A stretch of DNA of 64,000 nt from an uncultured Leptolinea sp. (GCA_903828565.1 CAIKMQ010000029.1:1-64000); one strand, 5' to 3'. Counted from the stretch's first letter, positions 24,944-34,435 are shown. The notes: generated by a model from the letters alone, not told the origin. Translations and numbers: made by a program.

Positions 24944-25735
24944 ATGGACACTTTTATTACAGGCAAAATTGATGTAAAGCATGTCAGTATATACTATGGC
25001 AAATTCCGGGCAGTAAAAGATGTAACAATATCCATCCCAGATCATAAGATCACAGCTTTGATCGGGCCATCCGGGTGCGGAAAATCTACACTATTGCGCT
25101 CCCTTAATCGGATGAACGACTTGATACCTAGCAGTCATATCGAGGGTTCGATAACTTTTCATGGAATGGATATTTACGAAAGATCTGTAGATCCTGTGGA
25201 AGTTCGTCGGCATATTGGAATGGTTTTTCAAAAACCAAACCCTTTTCCCAGGTCAATTTATGAAAATGTTGCCTGGGGAGCCCGGATCAATGGATTCCAG
25301 CAACGCCTCGGGCATCCATCTTTGGATGAATGGGTGGAGATCTGCTTAATAAAAGCAGCGCTCTGGGATGAAGTGAAAGACAAATTGCGTTCCAGTGGAT
25401 TATCCCTCTCAGGCGGGCAACAGCAGAGGCTTTGTATTGCACGAGCGATCGCTACCAGGCCAGAGGTTATCCTGATGGATGAGCCGGCGTCTGCGTTAGA
25501 TCCAATAGCTACGTTGCGTATTGAGGAATTAATGCGTGAATTAGCCGCAGAGTTTACTATTGTAGTTGTTACACATAACATGCAGCAGGCTGCCCGCGTA
25601 TCTGACTATACCGCATTCTTAACCATGGATCATGATCGGAGTGGAATCCTTGTGGAACACGGTAATACTCCCCAGATCTTTACGAACCCGGTCGATTCGC
25701 GCACCGAGGGGTATATTACAGGGCGATTCGGGTGA
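24944..25735 (+). CDS. pstB: Phosphate ABC transporter ATP-binding protein
   Basis: A 263-residue ABC ATPase. Walker A is GPSGCGKST, the Q loop is [21 protein letters not shown] (PstB-specific NPFP), the signature is [14 protein letters not shown] and Walker B is [13 protein letters not shown]. It begins three bases after the pstA stop. No phoU gene follows, although phoU often ends pst operons; phosphate signalling to PhoR may use a PhoU encoded elsewhere. Confidence 0.96.
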   Translation: MDTFITGKIDVKHVSIYYGKFRAVKDVTISIPDHKITALIGPSGCGKSTLLRSLNRMNDLIPSSHIEGSITFHGMDIYERSVDPVEVRRHIGMVFQKPNPFPRSIYENVAWGARINGFQQRLGHPSLDEWVEICLIKAALWDEVKDKLRSSGLSLSGGQQQRLCIARAIATRPEVILMDEPASALDPIATLRIEELMRELAAEFTIVVVTHNMQQAARVSDYTAFLTMDHDRSGILVEHGNTPQIFTNPVDSRTEGYITGRFG

Positions 25736-25759
25736 GAGGTGACCATTTATGCAATCAAA

Positions 25760-25787
25760 CCAGCCCAGTACCTTATTTGTGGGCTGG
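25760..25787 (+). terminator. Hairpin after pstB
   Basis: CCAGCCCA pairs with TGGGCTGG around a 12-base loop. There is no T-tract, so termination here is only probable. Confidence 0.45.
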
Positions 25788-25911
25788 GCACAATCTTGAG
25801 TGTTAATCTGAAAGCATCACGTATTCCTGTAGATAGGAAGGGGTAATGTAAGCAGGACAAATCACAGAGATTGATGCTTCATATAACGACCAAATGTTGT
25901 CCCCTGTAAGT

Positions 25912-25926
25912 TATAATACAATCATG
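25912..25926 (+). promoter_or_regulatory. obg: -10 box for a leaderless obg transcript
   Basis: TATAAT (25912-25917) is followed by six bases and then the obg ATG. There is no ribosome-binding site in the gap and no clear -35 box. Transcription from this box would begin at or next to the A of the start codon. Confidence 0.6.
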
Positions 25927-27192
25927 TTCATTGATGAAGCAAAAATATATGTAAGATCAGGTAAGGGTGGGGATGGCATGGTTCATTTCCTCCAGCAGAA
26001 GTTCATTACCCACGGGGGGCCGGACGGTGGAGATGGCGGTCGGGGTGGAGATATCATATTCCGGGTAAATCCTCACATCAATACTTTGCAATTATTCCAG
26101 CACAAATCGCGGTTCATTGCTGAGGATGGTCATCGCGGCGGCATTAACAACCAGACTGGTCATAATGGTAAAAGTTTGACGGTGGATGTTCCAGCCGGAA
26201 CGATTATTATGGATGATGTTAGCGGGGAGGTGCTTGCCGACTTGATTGAAAAAGGTCAGCAGATCGTACTGTATCGGGGCGGGAGAGGTGGCAAGGGTAA
26301 TCCGCACTATGCAAATTCCCGCAACCAGGCACCTCGTACGGCAGAAAAAGGTGAACCGGGTGAAGAACGGCACCTACGCCTAGAATTGAAGCTGATCGCT
26401 GATGTTGGAATTGTTGGAATGCCAAACGCTGGAAAATCCAGCCTGCTGGCTGCGGTAACGAATGCCCGGCCAAAAATCGCAAACTATCCCTTTACCACCC
26501 TGGAGCCAAACCTGGGGGTTGTGACTTTGGATGAACAAAATACCCTCGTGTTGGCAGATATCCCCGGGTTGGTGGAAGGGGCTCATATGGGTGTCGGCCT
26601 GGGAGACAGCTTCCTGCGTCACATCCAGCGCTGCCGTGTGATCATTCACCTGCTGAATGGAGAAGAAGAGAACCCGATGGCGGATTACACCCAGATCAAC
26701 AGTGAACTCGCTCTATTTGATCCACGCCTCGGGCAAAAACCGCAGATTGTAGTTTTGAACAAACAGGATAATCCCGATGTCGCGGAACGCGTGCCCTCAT
26801 TAGTCGCCCAGTTTAAGAAGCACGGTATTGAGCTCAAGGTGATCTCTGCCCTGGCTCGCACGAATCTCAAAGACTTACTGTGGAAAACAGCTGAGCTGCT
26901 AAAAACTACCCCTGAAGAAGAAGCACCCACAGTAACGAGCATCCCTGTTTATAAGGCAGTAGATGATGCCCGTGATTTCCACATCACTCGCGAGGAAGAC
27001 GACACCTGGCGCATCCATGGAAAGGCGATCGAACGCGCTGCCGCCATGACGTACTGGGAGATGGAAGAATCTTTGCGTCGTTTCCAGCGATTGATGGAAA
27101 CGCTGGGTGTGGATGATGCATTAAGAAAAGCCGGAATCGAAAATGGTGATACAGTGACCATTGGCGATTATGAATTCGAGTGGCAGGAGTAA
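25924..27192 (+). CDS. obg: Obg-family GTPase (CgtA)
   Basis: A 422-residue ribosome-assembly GTPase. The glycine-rich Obg fold is N-terminal (GGPDGGDGGRGGDI). The G domain has G1 GMPNAGKSSLLAA, G2 with the YPFTTLEPNLG switch, G3 DIPGLVEGAH and G4 NKQD. A C-terminal OCT domain follows (about 340-420). It binds the 50S subunit and links growth to GTP and ppGpp levels. The ATG at 25924 gives the canonical N-terminus MFIDEAKIYV and lies six bases after TATAAT, so earlier in-frame starts would precede the message. nadD begins two bases after its stop. Confidence 0.96.
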   Translation: MFIDEAKIYVRSGKGGDGMVHFLQQKFITHGGPDGGDGGRGGDIIFRVNPHINTLQLFQHKSRFIAEDGHRGGINNQTGHNGKSLTVDVPAGTIIMDDVSGEVLADLIEKGQQIVLYRGGRGGKGNPHYANSRNQAPRTAEKGEPGEERHLRLELKLIADVGIVGMPNAGKSSLLAAVTNARPKIANYPFTTLEPNLGVVTLDEQNTLVLADIPGLVEGAHMGVGLGDSFLRHIQRCRVIIHLLNGEEENPMADYTQINSELALFDPRLGQKPQIVVLNKQDNPDVAERVPSLVAQFKKHGIELKVISALARTNLKDLLWKTAELLKTTPEEEAPTVTSIPVYKAVDDARDFHITREEDDTWRIHGKAIERAAAMTYWEMEESLRRFQRLMETLGVDDALRKAGIENGDTVTIGDYEFEWQE

Positions 27193-27193
27193 T

Positions 27194-27790
27194 GTGCGCG
27201 CTGGCATTTTTGGCGGTACATTCGATCCTCCGCACCTTGGGCACCTGATCCTGGCAGAAGAAGCTGCCAGACAGTTGCACCTGGACCAGGTATTCTGGGT
27301 GCTCACGCCAGACCCTCCCCATAAACGAGGGCGTTTGATTGCATCCGCACAGATGCGTGAACAAATGGTACGGGCAAACATTGCCCGCTACCCGAAGTTC
27401 ATCTACTCGGATGTGGATTTTCACCGCCCGCCACCCCTGTACGCTGTGGATACTATGAAAGAATTCCACCGGCAGCTTCCCGGTGCGTTTCTGGCATATA
27501 TCATGGGGGAAGATTCCCTTGAGGATCTGCCGACATGGCATACTCCCGTGGAGTTCGTGGCCGAATGTGACTGTATTGCTGTGATGCAGCGCATCGGAAG
27601 GGAGCCAGATCTGGATTCCCTCGACACCATCCTGCCTGGTTTGAAAAAAAAGACCGTGTTCTTAAAAACACCAGTTGTTGAGATTTCTTCTTCGGGATTA
27701 CGGCAGAAGATATCACGAAACCAGGTCTGGAAGGCCTATGTAGATCCGGCTGTGGAAGCCATCATCCAAGACTGCAAATTATACAAATGA
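27194..27790 (+). CDS. nadD: Nicotinate-nucleotide adenylyltransferase
   Basis: A 198-residue nucleotidyltransferase that makes deamido-NAD from nicotinate mononucleotide and ATP. The ATP-binding GIFGGTFDPPHLGHL motif is at the N-terminus and ISSSGLRQKI, equivalent to the ISSTxIR motif, near the C-terminus. The GTG start at 27194 follows an AGGAG box that lies within the end of obg; upstream ATGs at 27161 and 27170 would lie inside obg. The obg-nadD order is common in many bacteria. Confidence 0.94.
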   Translation: MRAGIFGGTFDPPHLGHLILAEEAARQLHLDQVFWVLTPDPPHKRGRLIASAQMREQMVRANIARYPKFIYSDVDFHRPPPLYAVDTMKEFHRQLPGAFLAYIMGEDSLEDLPTWHTPVEFVAECDCIAVMQRIGREPDLDSLDTILPGLKKKTVFLKTPVVEISSSGLRQKISRNQVWKAYVDPAVEAIIQDCKLYK

Positions 27791-27802
27791 TATGTTAACC
27801 AA

Positions 27803-27837
27803 AACAGTCCCGGTTCGCACCGGGACTGTTTTTTTTT
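27803..27837 (+). terminator. Intrinsic terminator after nadD
   Basis: AACAGTCCCGGT (27803-27814), loop TCGC, ACCGGGACTGTT (27819-27830), then an unbroken T-run. Confidence 0.95.
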
Positions 27838-27845
27838 CATGCTTT

Positions 27846-28706
27846 CTACTTTTCGTGTTCCAGCGTCAGGGTTCCTAAACTGGTATTGATCTCTACAGAG
27901 AGCAATGGTCCCTCTCCGCCTGCCGTATAGCGGGTATCCGAGACCGTCCATGTACCCTGTGTGGCTACAGTTTTCATCTCACCAATGACATCAATCTCCA
28001 CATTCATATTGGCAGGGATGATGATGCGGATCGTGCTAACCCCGGCATCGATCTTTACATTCATATCCTGCTGCAATTCGCCGGTGAAATCGAGGGTATA
28101 GGTGCCTGCTCCACCGGAAAAATTCAATTCTTTTGGGTTCGCATTTGCCAGACCTTCCAGGCGTACAGTGGAAGCCCCTGTCAGATACTCAAAGCTTTCC
28201 ATCTTATATGGATTGAGGGTATTAAATTGAATGGTGTTATCGCTGGCGCCGTCATGGATCTCCAGAGTGCGTAGCGGAACGCCGCTCAGGTCCATGCGGC
28301 CGGTGTAGGCGCCAGCTTCGATCGAAAGATCGAGTGGAACGCTTTGCGATAGTTTTAGGTCCCATTCATTCTTGATATCGTTGACATTGAAACCACCAAC
28401 ATCCCCGGATTTCCCCTGGTGGATCTCTAGGCTATGGTCGGCTCGTGTCAGTTTTGGTTCCCAATCACCCAGGTTATAGATCACGGTTCCTTCAACGAGA
28501 CCGCTTGCTCCGCCAGAAAGTTCGATATTGGCCGCTCCAACTTGCAATGAGAGATCGACCGGCTCTTTGTCTTCAGGATCTGGTTCCTGGATGGTATATG
28601 TCTGGTCAGGCCCTGTTTCGATAGTAGGGACATTAACGGTGAAACTGCACGCGAGGGTTGAGAGTGTCAGCACTGCGACAATCAGGATCAACAGAATCTT
28701 ATTCAT
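27846..28706 (-). CDS. Toast-rack (DUF2154) lipoprotein
   Basis: A 286-residue lipoprotein with lipobox STLAC and a toast-rack domain (DUF2154 and the LiaF-like fold). It shows repeated beta-strand units such as LDLSIEAGAYTGRMDLSGVPL, FEYLTGASTVRLEGLAN and LNFSGGAGTYTLDFTGEL. Members are linked to envelope-stress responses and probably act as surface sensors or scaffolds. It is the last gene of an operon whose first genes are an ECF sigma factor and an anti-sigma factor, so it may be an effector or modulator of that response. GGAGG precedes the ATG. Confidence 0.86.
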   Translation of the reverse strand: MNKILLILIVAVLTLSTLACSFTVNVPTIETGPDQTYTIQEPDPEDKEPVDLSLQVGAANIELSGGASGLVEGTVIYNLGDWEPKLTRADHSLEIHQGKSGDVGGFNVNDIKNEWDLKLSQSVPLDLSIEAGAYTGRMDLSGVPLRTLEIHDGASDNTIQFNTLNPYKMESFEYLTGASTVRLEGLANANPKELNFSGGAGTYTLDFTGELQQDMNVKIDAGVSTIRIIIPANMNVEIDVIGEMKTVATQGTWTVSDTRYTAGGEGPLLSVEINTSLGTLTLEHEK

Positions 28707-28726
28707 GGTTCCTCCAGTATTTCAAA

Positions 28727-29683
28727 TTAATTTGAAGAACGGCGCCCAAAACGCGAACGCAGGGTTGCGCCTAAACTGATTAACCCGGTGCAGATGATGA
28801 GGATGATACCAAGAGCGCCGAACGAAGATAGTAATGCCATCAGAAGCGACAGCAGGAATGTTCCAACCCCGGCATGCAGTGACGGATGCCAGCGGGTTCT
28901 AAAGGCTGCGGAAAGCCGCATACCAATCAGCACTCCCAAAGATACATAGCCAAATAATACGGCTGCGGCAATGTAAAAGATTGCCAAAGCTGCCATTGGA
29001 ATGCCAATGAGAGTCAATATGATAAGGATTAAAACAATGGGCGCTGACAGGGTGACTATAAAGCCCACGAGAAAACTGGACATGATGCGCCGGCTTGCTC
29101 TTTCTGCTGCACGGGTCACCCGGTTGGGAAGGATGAAGGCTATAACCATAGCCAGCAGTGCCTGTAGGATTGAAGCGAGGATACTGCCTGTTAATTTGAT
29201 AGCTGGTAAGGCAGGGGAGGGCAGCTGATACTTCTCAAGTGGTTCTAACGGCATCAGGGGTGCTGCAGGCAACGGAGGAGGGATGGATGGCTGCTGATCT
29301 TCGAACATTTCACCGTAGATCGTCGCGCCAGGCTGGACTTCCACAGTAGAGGATGATTTTTGTAGATCGCCCTCGATGACAGCATCGGGCAGGACTGTCA
29401 CAGCCGCGCCGACCGAATGCAGATCACCTGTGAGTTTTCCGTTAAAGCTCAGGTTTCCACCTAGCTGGTAATAATCCCCGTGGATCGATGCACCTTTCGC
29501 AACCTCTGATGTGCCCCCGATTACCAGCAAGGTTCCTGGAATCTGATCTTTGGGCGTGAGTCGCAAGCCTCCGCCCAACACAACGCGTTCGAGCGGGTAG
29601 CCCGATAGTGGTGAGCCAGCATTCTGGCATCCAGCCAGAATAAAACTTAACAGAACCAGTAAGAGGACAATAGAACGCTTCAC
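28727..29683 (-). CDS. Bactofilin-like membrane protein
   Basis: A 318-residue protein. It begins with an N-terminal signal or lipoprotein segment (FILAGC), then a polymer-forming bactofilin-type beta region (about 45-125; GDYYQLGGNLSFNGKLTGDL, AVTVLPDAVIEGDLQKSS) and a Pro-rich linker. The C-terminal part, from about 175, has four transmembrane helices. This secreted-bactofilin plus membrane layout is frequent next to ECF sigma/anti-sigma pairs. The GTG start at 29683 overlaps the anti-sigma stop as GTGA, so translation is coupled. A longer in-frame reading upstream lies within the anti-sigma gene. Confidence 0.82.
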   Translation of the reverse strand: MKRSIVLLLVLLSFILAGCQNAGSPLSGYPLERVVLGGGLRLTPKDQIPGTLLVIGGTSEVAKGASIHGDYYQLGGNLSFNGKLTGDLHSVGAAVTVLPDAVIEGDLQKSSSTVEVQPGATIYGEMFEDQQPSIPPPLPAAPLMPLEPLEKYQLPSPALPAIKLTGSILASILQALLAMVIAFILPNRVTRAAERASRRIMSSFLVGFIVTLSAPIVLILIILTLIGIPMAALAIFYIAAAVLFGYVSLGVLIGMRLSAAFRTRWHPSLHAGVGTFLLSLLMALLSSFGALGIILIICTGLISLGATLRSRFGRRSSN

Positions 29684-30216
29684 GCAAGCACCTTGCGGAT
29701 GGATGGAAATTTCCAGATGGAAAAGGTCCAAACGAGAGCCCAGAATCCCAGGTTGCCTACCAGAAAGATCCAAACGATGGCTGGAACTCTAAAAGGTAAG
29801 ACGGATAGGACAAACCGGAACGAGTTAAGGGTAATGACCAATCGCTGAAACCAGTGTAGGAAATTAGTCAGTGACGATTGAAGGAAAAATACTATCTCAA
29901 TGCCCTGTTGGCGGGATGCCGTTATTAGAATTGTGGTAGCAATCGCTGCGAGTGTAATAAAGATACTAAACAAGATGGCTACCTGTTTTTTCTGCGCCTG
30001 TTCTTCCTGGCGGTGGGCAAACACCAGCCAGCGGTTAGTGAACCCGGCTTCAGGGGAGGAGATACTCGCGGATCGCATCAGGCGTTTGGCTTCAAGATCA
30101 GCCGTTTTCAATGCTTTACACGCAGGGCAGGCTTGCAGATGAGCATTCAACTGCTTTACTTCCCCCGGTTCGAGCTCGTCTTCAAAGATCCAATTTTCAA
30201 ATGGATTGTGGTTCAT
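29680..30216 (-). CDS. Anti-sigma factor with zinc-finger-like domain
   Basis: A 178-residue membrane protein. The N-terminal putative zinc finger (zf-HC2) has the HxxxCxxC core in LNAHLQACPACKAL, typical of ZAS anti-sigma factors that sequester ECF sigma factors. Two hydrophobic segments follow (about 83-101 and 149-170). Its start lies within the last 20 bases of the ECF sigma gene, so the two are co-expressed and presumably bind each other. The released sigma factor would turn on this operon and others. Confidence 0.88.
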   Translation of the reverse strand: MNHNPFENWIFEDELEPGEVKQLNAHLQACPACKALKTADLEAKRLMRSASISSPEAGFTNRWLVFAHRQEEQAQKKQVAILFSIFITLAAIATTILITASRQQGIEIVFFLQSSLTNFLHWFQRLVITLNSFRFVLSVLPFRVPAIVWIFLVGNLGFWALVWTFSIWKFPSIRKVLA

Positions 30217-30766
30217 TCTGCCTCCTGATCTCTGCCGAATGATTTGTTTCTTGCTGTTTGATGACTGTAGCCAGTTGTTTGCGGGCGCGAAACAACCTGC
30301 TCTTTACAGCCGGTACGGTCAGGTTCAGTGTCTGAGAGATCTCCTCGTCACTAAATCCATACCAGTACCGCATGACGACGGCTGCACGGTCCTCAGGTTG
30401 GAGGGTATCCAGCAGAGCGTGTAATATCTCATTCTCCATCCGTAGTTCGGTTTGGTGTTCTGGCAACGGCTGCGAATCCGGCAGGATCTCTTCGGTGAAA
30501 GCGTCCAGGCTGATCGTTTTCATCCGTCGTTTGCGGATCTCATCAATGCAGTGATGGGCAGCTATAGCCAACAACCAGGTGAGCAGAGGCCGGGTTGGGT
30601 CGTAGCGGTGGTAGTTTCGGTAAGCTTTCCAGAAAGTCTCCTGGGCAGCATCCTCTGCATCCTCCGCAGAGCCGAGCATGCGATAGCACAGATTGAACAC
30701 CGGTCGGTGATTCTCTTCAACAACCGTTGTAAACAGCGTGGAATCAATTCCCTGATCTGGTGTCAT
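30197..30766 (-). CDS. ECF-family RNA polymerase sigma factor
   Basis: A 189-residue sigma-70 factor with regions 2 and 4 only. Region 2 includes CYRMLGSAEDAEDAAQETFW and LLTWLLAIAAHHCIDEIRKR. Region 4 includes LQPEDRAAVVMRYWYGFSDE and LNLTVPAVKSRLFRARKQL. It is followed by its probable anti-sigma factor and two envelope proteins, forming a four-gene surface-stress operon. The start is tentative because no strong ribosome-binding site precedes it. Confidence 0.93.
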   Translation of the reverse strand: MTPDQGIDSTLFTTVVEENHRPVFNLCYRMLGSAEDAEDAAQETFWKAYRNYHRYDPTRPLLTWLLAIAAHHCIDEIRKRRMKTISLDAFTEEILPDSQPLPEHQTELRMENEILHALLDTLQPEDRAAVVMRYWYGFSDEEISQTLNLTVPAVKSRLFRARKQLATVIKQQETNHSAEIRRQNEPQSI

Positions 30767-30842
30767 GCGGTCGGCATCCTCAGCTTTGCTCTACTCACTA
30801 TTACGCTGTTCTGCAGGATAAGTTGCACCGCAATGGTAGTTA

Positions 30843-31478
30843 TCAAAAGACCAGATCTTCCTTACCCGCAAGTTTTTCCTGAATCCGATCCACTATGATG
30901 TTCAAGTTAGCAGGTTTATGCACAAAATCCAGATCGTCCGTCTGGATAGTCAATACAGGGCAAAGGTCAAAATCACGCAGCCAATCGTCATAAAAACTTT
31001 CTAGCAATGCCAGGTAATCCCGGCTGATCCCGGTTTCCATATTTCTGGCGCGTTTTTGAATACGTTGCATCAACACATCCACCGGTGCCTTTAAATAGAT
31101 CAGCAGATCCGGGGCGGGTAGATTCTGTACAACAAGCTGATACAACTTTCGGTAAGCTGCCAGATCCCGTTCTGAGAGATTCCCCAGGTGGTGCAATGCG
31201 CGGGCAAAGATAAAGGCATCTTCAAAGATACTTCGGTCCAGAATGGCAGAGAGAGGGTCATTGGCCAGGTCTAGAAATTGTTGGGCGCGATGCCCGAGGA
31301 AGAATACCTGTAAATGAAAGGACCAGGTCCGCATATCTTTATAAAAATCCGGCAAGTATGGATTATCTGCAACGGATTCGTAGGCAGTACGCCATCCCAG
31401 ACGTGCGCCGATCCGTTCAGTCAAAGAGGTTTTCCCAGCGCCTATGTTTCCGGCAACCACGATCAATTTCTTCGTCAT
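30843..31478 (-). CDS. Deoxynucleoside kinase (dGK/dAK type)
   Basis: A 211-residue kinase of the deoxynucleoside kinase family. P-loop GNIGAGKTSL is at residues 10-19, the DRSIFEDAFIFA motif (ERS-type base and sugar site) lies at about 80-91, and the LID-region RIQKRARNMETG at about 138-150. It phosphorylates deoxyguanosine, deoxyadenosine or deoxycytidine for salvage to dNTPs; which base cannot be told from the sequence. It lies 19 bases after the CAT-like gene on the same strand, perhaps co-transcribed. Confidence 0.93.
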   Translation of the reverse strand: MTKKLIVVAGNIGAGKTSLTERIGARLGWRTAYESVADNPYLPDFYKDMRTWSFHLQVFFLGHRAQQFLDLANDPLSAILDRSIFEDAFIFARALHHLGNLSERDLAAYRKLYQLVVQNLPAPDLLIYLKAPVDVLMQRIQKRARNMETGISRDYLALLESFYDDWLRDFDLCPVLTIQTDDLDFVHKPANLNIIVDRIQEKLAGKEDLVF

Positions 31479-31497
31479 TTACGCTCCTTCGGTTAAA

Positions 31498-32142
31498 TTA
31501 CGCCCGACCCATCCAGTTGGCTGGAGAATCGAGCAATTCCTGCAGTATTTGGTAGTATTGGCCAACATGGTATCCGTCCATCAATCCATGATGTACCTGA
31601 ACAGACACCGGCATACAGGTTCTTCCGTTCCCGGTAGTGAATTTTCCCCAGGTGATGCGTGGAATAGAATCTGCAGGGTGCATGTGAATTGGATGGCTGA
31701 TGGAAGTGAAATCGATCCAAGGAATACAGCTCATGAACAGCAGATCATCCTGCCCGGGTTCATCGTCCAGAGTTGGATGGCCTAGCCTGAATTGGATCAT
31801 CTCTTCGGCTTTTGGGGAGAATACCTGGTAATCAGGGTCATACGGCATGGTGCAAAATGAGAATAGATTGTCTTTGCTTAGCACTGAAGCTGAGGGTTGC
31901 ACCTGTTCATGCTCGATTACCTGCCCGTTGCGGATACGCAGGCGAAACTCAGGCAGTTCATTGGCTGCACGGGCAAGGCAGTAGATTAGTACTGTGTTGA
32001 TAGACTGCTTAATCTCCCGGGCACTGTGCAGCGTTGCCGTGATATCCACCTTGCTGCAGATATTGAAATGAGGGTAGTCGAACTGAGAGAACATTTCAAA
32101 GTGTTTCTGGCGCGGCCAGGTGGAAAGATCGATCATTCGCAT
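31498..32142 (-). CDS. Chloramphenicol acetyltransferase-like protein
   Basis: A 214-residue protein of the trimeric CAT (type A) family, which transfers acetyl from acetyl-CoA. The catalytic histidine motif HHGLMDGYH is near the C-terminus (about 186-194), and the N-terminal FDYPHFNICSKVDITA is typical of the family. True CAT enzymes inactivate chloramphenicol, but many chromosomal relatives have other or unknown substrates. An AGGAG box and a TATAAT box precede the ATG. The adjacent gene on the same strand is a deoxynucleoside kinase. Confidence 0.85.
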   Translation of the reverse strand: MRMIDLSTWPRQKHFEMFSQFDYPHFNICSKVDITATLHSAREIKQSINTVLIYCLARAANELPEFRLRIRNGQVIEHEQVQPSASVLSKDNLFSFCTMPYDPDYQVFSPKAEEMIQFRLGHPTLDDEPGQDDLLFMSCIPWIDFTSISHPIHMHPADSIPRITWGKFTTGNGRTCMPVSVQVHHGLMDGYHVGQYYQILQELLDSPANWMGRA

Positions 32143-32259
32143 AAAAAACTCCTGATCTAATTATAAACAATATGCCGGCTTTAACGGGGGATAGTTATGA
32201 AGCCGGCTGAGCTAATCGTGATAAAATACCCGTCACTTATAACCTGGAGAGATGAAACT

Positions 32260-34389
32260 GTGACCGACTATTCCCCAATTATTGCGCAAACTCTCAAATT
32301 AAGATCCGGGCAAGTTGCCGCAGCGATCCAACTACTGGATGAAGGCAATACAGTGCCATTTATCGCCCGTTACCGCAAGGAAATGACAGGCACTTTGGAT
32401 GAAGAGCAGCTCCGTTCTGTCCAGGCTGAGGTCGACAGGCTGCGAACGTTGGATGAACGAAAGGCGGCTGTCCTAACATCCATTACAGAACAGGGAAAAC
32501 TAACCCCGGAACTGGAAGAGAAGATCAAGTCTGCAGCTACCCTGACGGCTGTAGAGGACTTCTATGCTCCATATAAACCAAAGCGTCGGACACGCGCCAG
32601 TATCGCCCGCGAGAAGGGATTGCAGGGATTGGCAGACCTGATCCTGCAGCAAACTCGTTCCGCACTGAGCCCTGAGATAGCCGCCGAAGCATACCTGAAT
32701 GATCAGGTATTGACAGTTGAAGAAGCATTGGCCGGAGCGCGGGATATTGTTGCTGAATCGATCAGCGATCATGCGGATGTCCGCAGATTGACCCGCGAAC
32801 GTGCCATGCAGTACGCCACCCTGAGCGTGGAAAAAGTGGATGGTTCTCAGGATGACCGCCGGGTATATGAGATCTACTATGAGTTTGAAAACCGGGTGGA
32901 TAAGGTTCGTCCACATCAAGCGCTGGCGATCGATCGAGGTGAAGCGGAGAATATCCTTCGTGTCACCGTTGAGTTACCAGAACGTGATTGGCGGACTGCC
33001 ATAAGCTCAGCCTTCAGGCCTGATCCTGCATCCCGTTTTAATACCCAGCTGGAGGAAGCCATCGTGGATAGCGCACAGCGGTTATTACTCCCGGCAATTG
33101 AAAGGGATGTCCGCAGGGAGCTTTCTGTCTCGTCACAGCTGCACGCTATTCAGATCTTTGCTGAAAACTTACGCGGCTTGCTTAATCAGCCGCCTCTGGC
33201 TGGAAAGGTAGTCCTCGGTCTCGACCCAGGTTTCCGTACCGGATGCAAAGTTGGAGTGGTAGATGCAACCGGGAAATTGTTATACACAGGAACGATCTAC
33301 CCACATGAACCTCAGAAAAAGTGGAAAGAATCGCTGGAAGTGCTTCGTGAGCTGATCACGAAGCATCACATCACCCTCATATCTATCGGTAATGGCACTG
33401 CCAGCCGGGAAACAGAACAGTTGGCAGCTGAAGTGATCAAAGACCTGCCGGATGTGAAGTACATCATAACAAATGAAGCCGGAGCGAGTGTGTACTCGGC
33501 GAGTCCTCTGGCCAGGCAGGAAATGCCGGACCTGGATGTTTCCTTGCGTGGTGCCGCCTCCATTGCCCGGCGGGTGCAAGATCCACTGGCGGAACTGGTC
33601 AAGATCGACCCCCGATCCATCGGGGTAGGCTTATATCAGCACGATGTGGACCAGGGATTGCTGAAGAACACGCTGGATGGGGTCGTGGAAGATGTCGTGA
33701 ACCGGGTTGGCGTGGATATCAATACGGCGTCCCCCGCTCTCCTTGGTTATGTGGCCGGGATTGGCCCGAAATTGGCGGATAAGATCGTTGCCTTCCGTGA
33801 CGAGAACGGTGTTTTTGTGGAGAGAACCCAAATTCGCTCAGTCAGCGGCCTTGGACCTAAAGCATTTGAACAAAGCGCAGGCTTCTTACGCATATTGAAC
33901 GGAAAGAACGCATTGGATGCATCCGCTATCCACCCTGAAAGTTACCCGGTGGCTGTAGCTGTCATGGAACGCTCCGGTATGCAACCGAACGCACCGCTAC
34001 CGGACAGGAAGAAAGCGATCGAAAACTTGCGGGCACAGGTGAAACCTGAAGATCTGGCTGCACAGCTCGGCTGCGGCGTGCATACGCTAACGGATATCAT
34101 GGAACAACTTGTTCGTCCCGGCAGAGATCCCCGGCAGGATGCGCCCGCCCCTATCCTTCGAAGTGATGTTCTGAAGATGGAAGATCTGGCTGAGGGTATG
34201 GTTCTCAAGGGAACGGTGCGCAATGTCGTGGATTTCGGCGCCTTCGTAGATATTGGGGTCAAACAAGACGGGTTGCTGCACCGTTCGCAAATGGCATTCG
34301 GTACAGTATTGACTGTCGCCGATGTGATCGAGGTGGAGATCATAAAAGTGGAACTGGACCGGGGCCGTATCTCGCTAAGATTGGTATAG
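32260..34389 (+). CDS. tex: Tex-family RNA-binding transcriptional accessory protein
   Basis: A 709-residue Tex protein. Order: N-terminal helical Tex domain (VPFIARYRKEMTG), YqgF/RuvC-like fold (VLGLDPGFRTGCKVGVVD), helix-hairpin-helix pair (NTASPALLGYVAGIGPKLAD), and a C-terminal S1 domain (GMVLKGTVRNVVDFGAFVDI). Tex binds nucleic acid and influences transcription and RNA quality. Length matches the family. The GTG start at 32260 follows GGAGAG by ten bases; the in-frame ATG at 32197 gives a non-family extension. Confidence 0.96.
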   Translation: MTDYSPIIAQTLKLRSGQVAAAIQLLDEGNTVPFIARYRKEMTGTLDEEQLRSVQAEVDRLRTLDERKAAVLTSITEQGKLTPELEEKIKSAATLTAVEDFYAPYKPKRRTRASIAREKGLQGLADLILQQTRSALSPEIAAEAYLNDQVLTVEEALAGARDIVAESISDHADVRRLTRERAMQYATLSVEKVDGSQDDRRVYEIYYEFENRVDKVRPHQALAIDRGEAENILRVTVELPERDWRTAISSAFRPDPASRFNTQLEEAIVDSAQRLLLPAIERDVRRELSVSSQLHAIQIFAENLRGLLNQPPLAGKVVLGLDPGFRTGCKVGVVDATGKLLYTGTIYPHEPQKKWKESLEVLRELITKHHITLISIGNGTASRETEQLAAEVIKDLPDVKYIITNEAGASVYSASPLARQEMPDLDVSLRGAASIARRVQDPLAELVKIDPRSIGVGLYQHDVDQGLLKNTLDGVVEDVVNRVGVDINTASPALLGYVAGIGPKLADKIVAFRDENGVFVERTQIRSVSGLGPKAFEQSAGFLRILNGKNALDASAIHPESYPVAVAVMERSGMQPNAPLPDRKKAIENLRAQVKPEDLAAQLGCGVHTLTDIMEQLVRPGRDPRQDAPAPILRSDVLKMEDLAEGMVLKGTVRNVVDFGAFVDIGVKQDGLLHRSQMAFGTVLTVADVIEVEIIKVELDRGRISLRLV

Positions 34390-34400
34390 GCTGACATGAC

Positions 34401-34421
34401 AGGCGGGCGTAAAGCCCGCCT
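34401..34421 (+). terminator. Hairpin after tex
   Basis: AGGCGGGC, loop GTAAA, GCCCGCCT, then GATGTTTTA. It is a probable intrinsic terminator, with a weak T-tract, just before the promoter of the next gene. Confidence 0.75.
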
Positions 34422-34435
34422 GATGTTTTACTGGT

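Noticed and set aside
31498-32142. Acquired chloramphenicol resistance gene
   Set aside because: The catalytic motif fits the CAT family, but there are no mobile-element signs around it and chromosomal relatives often have other substrates.
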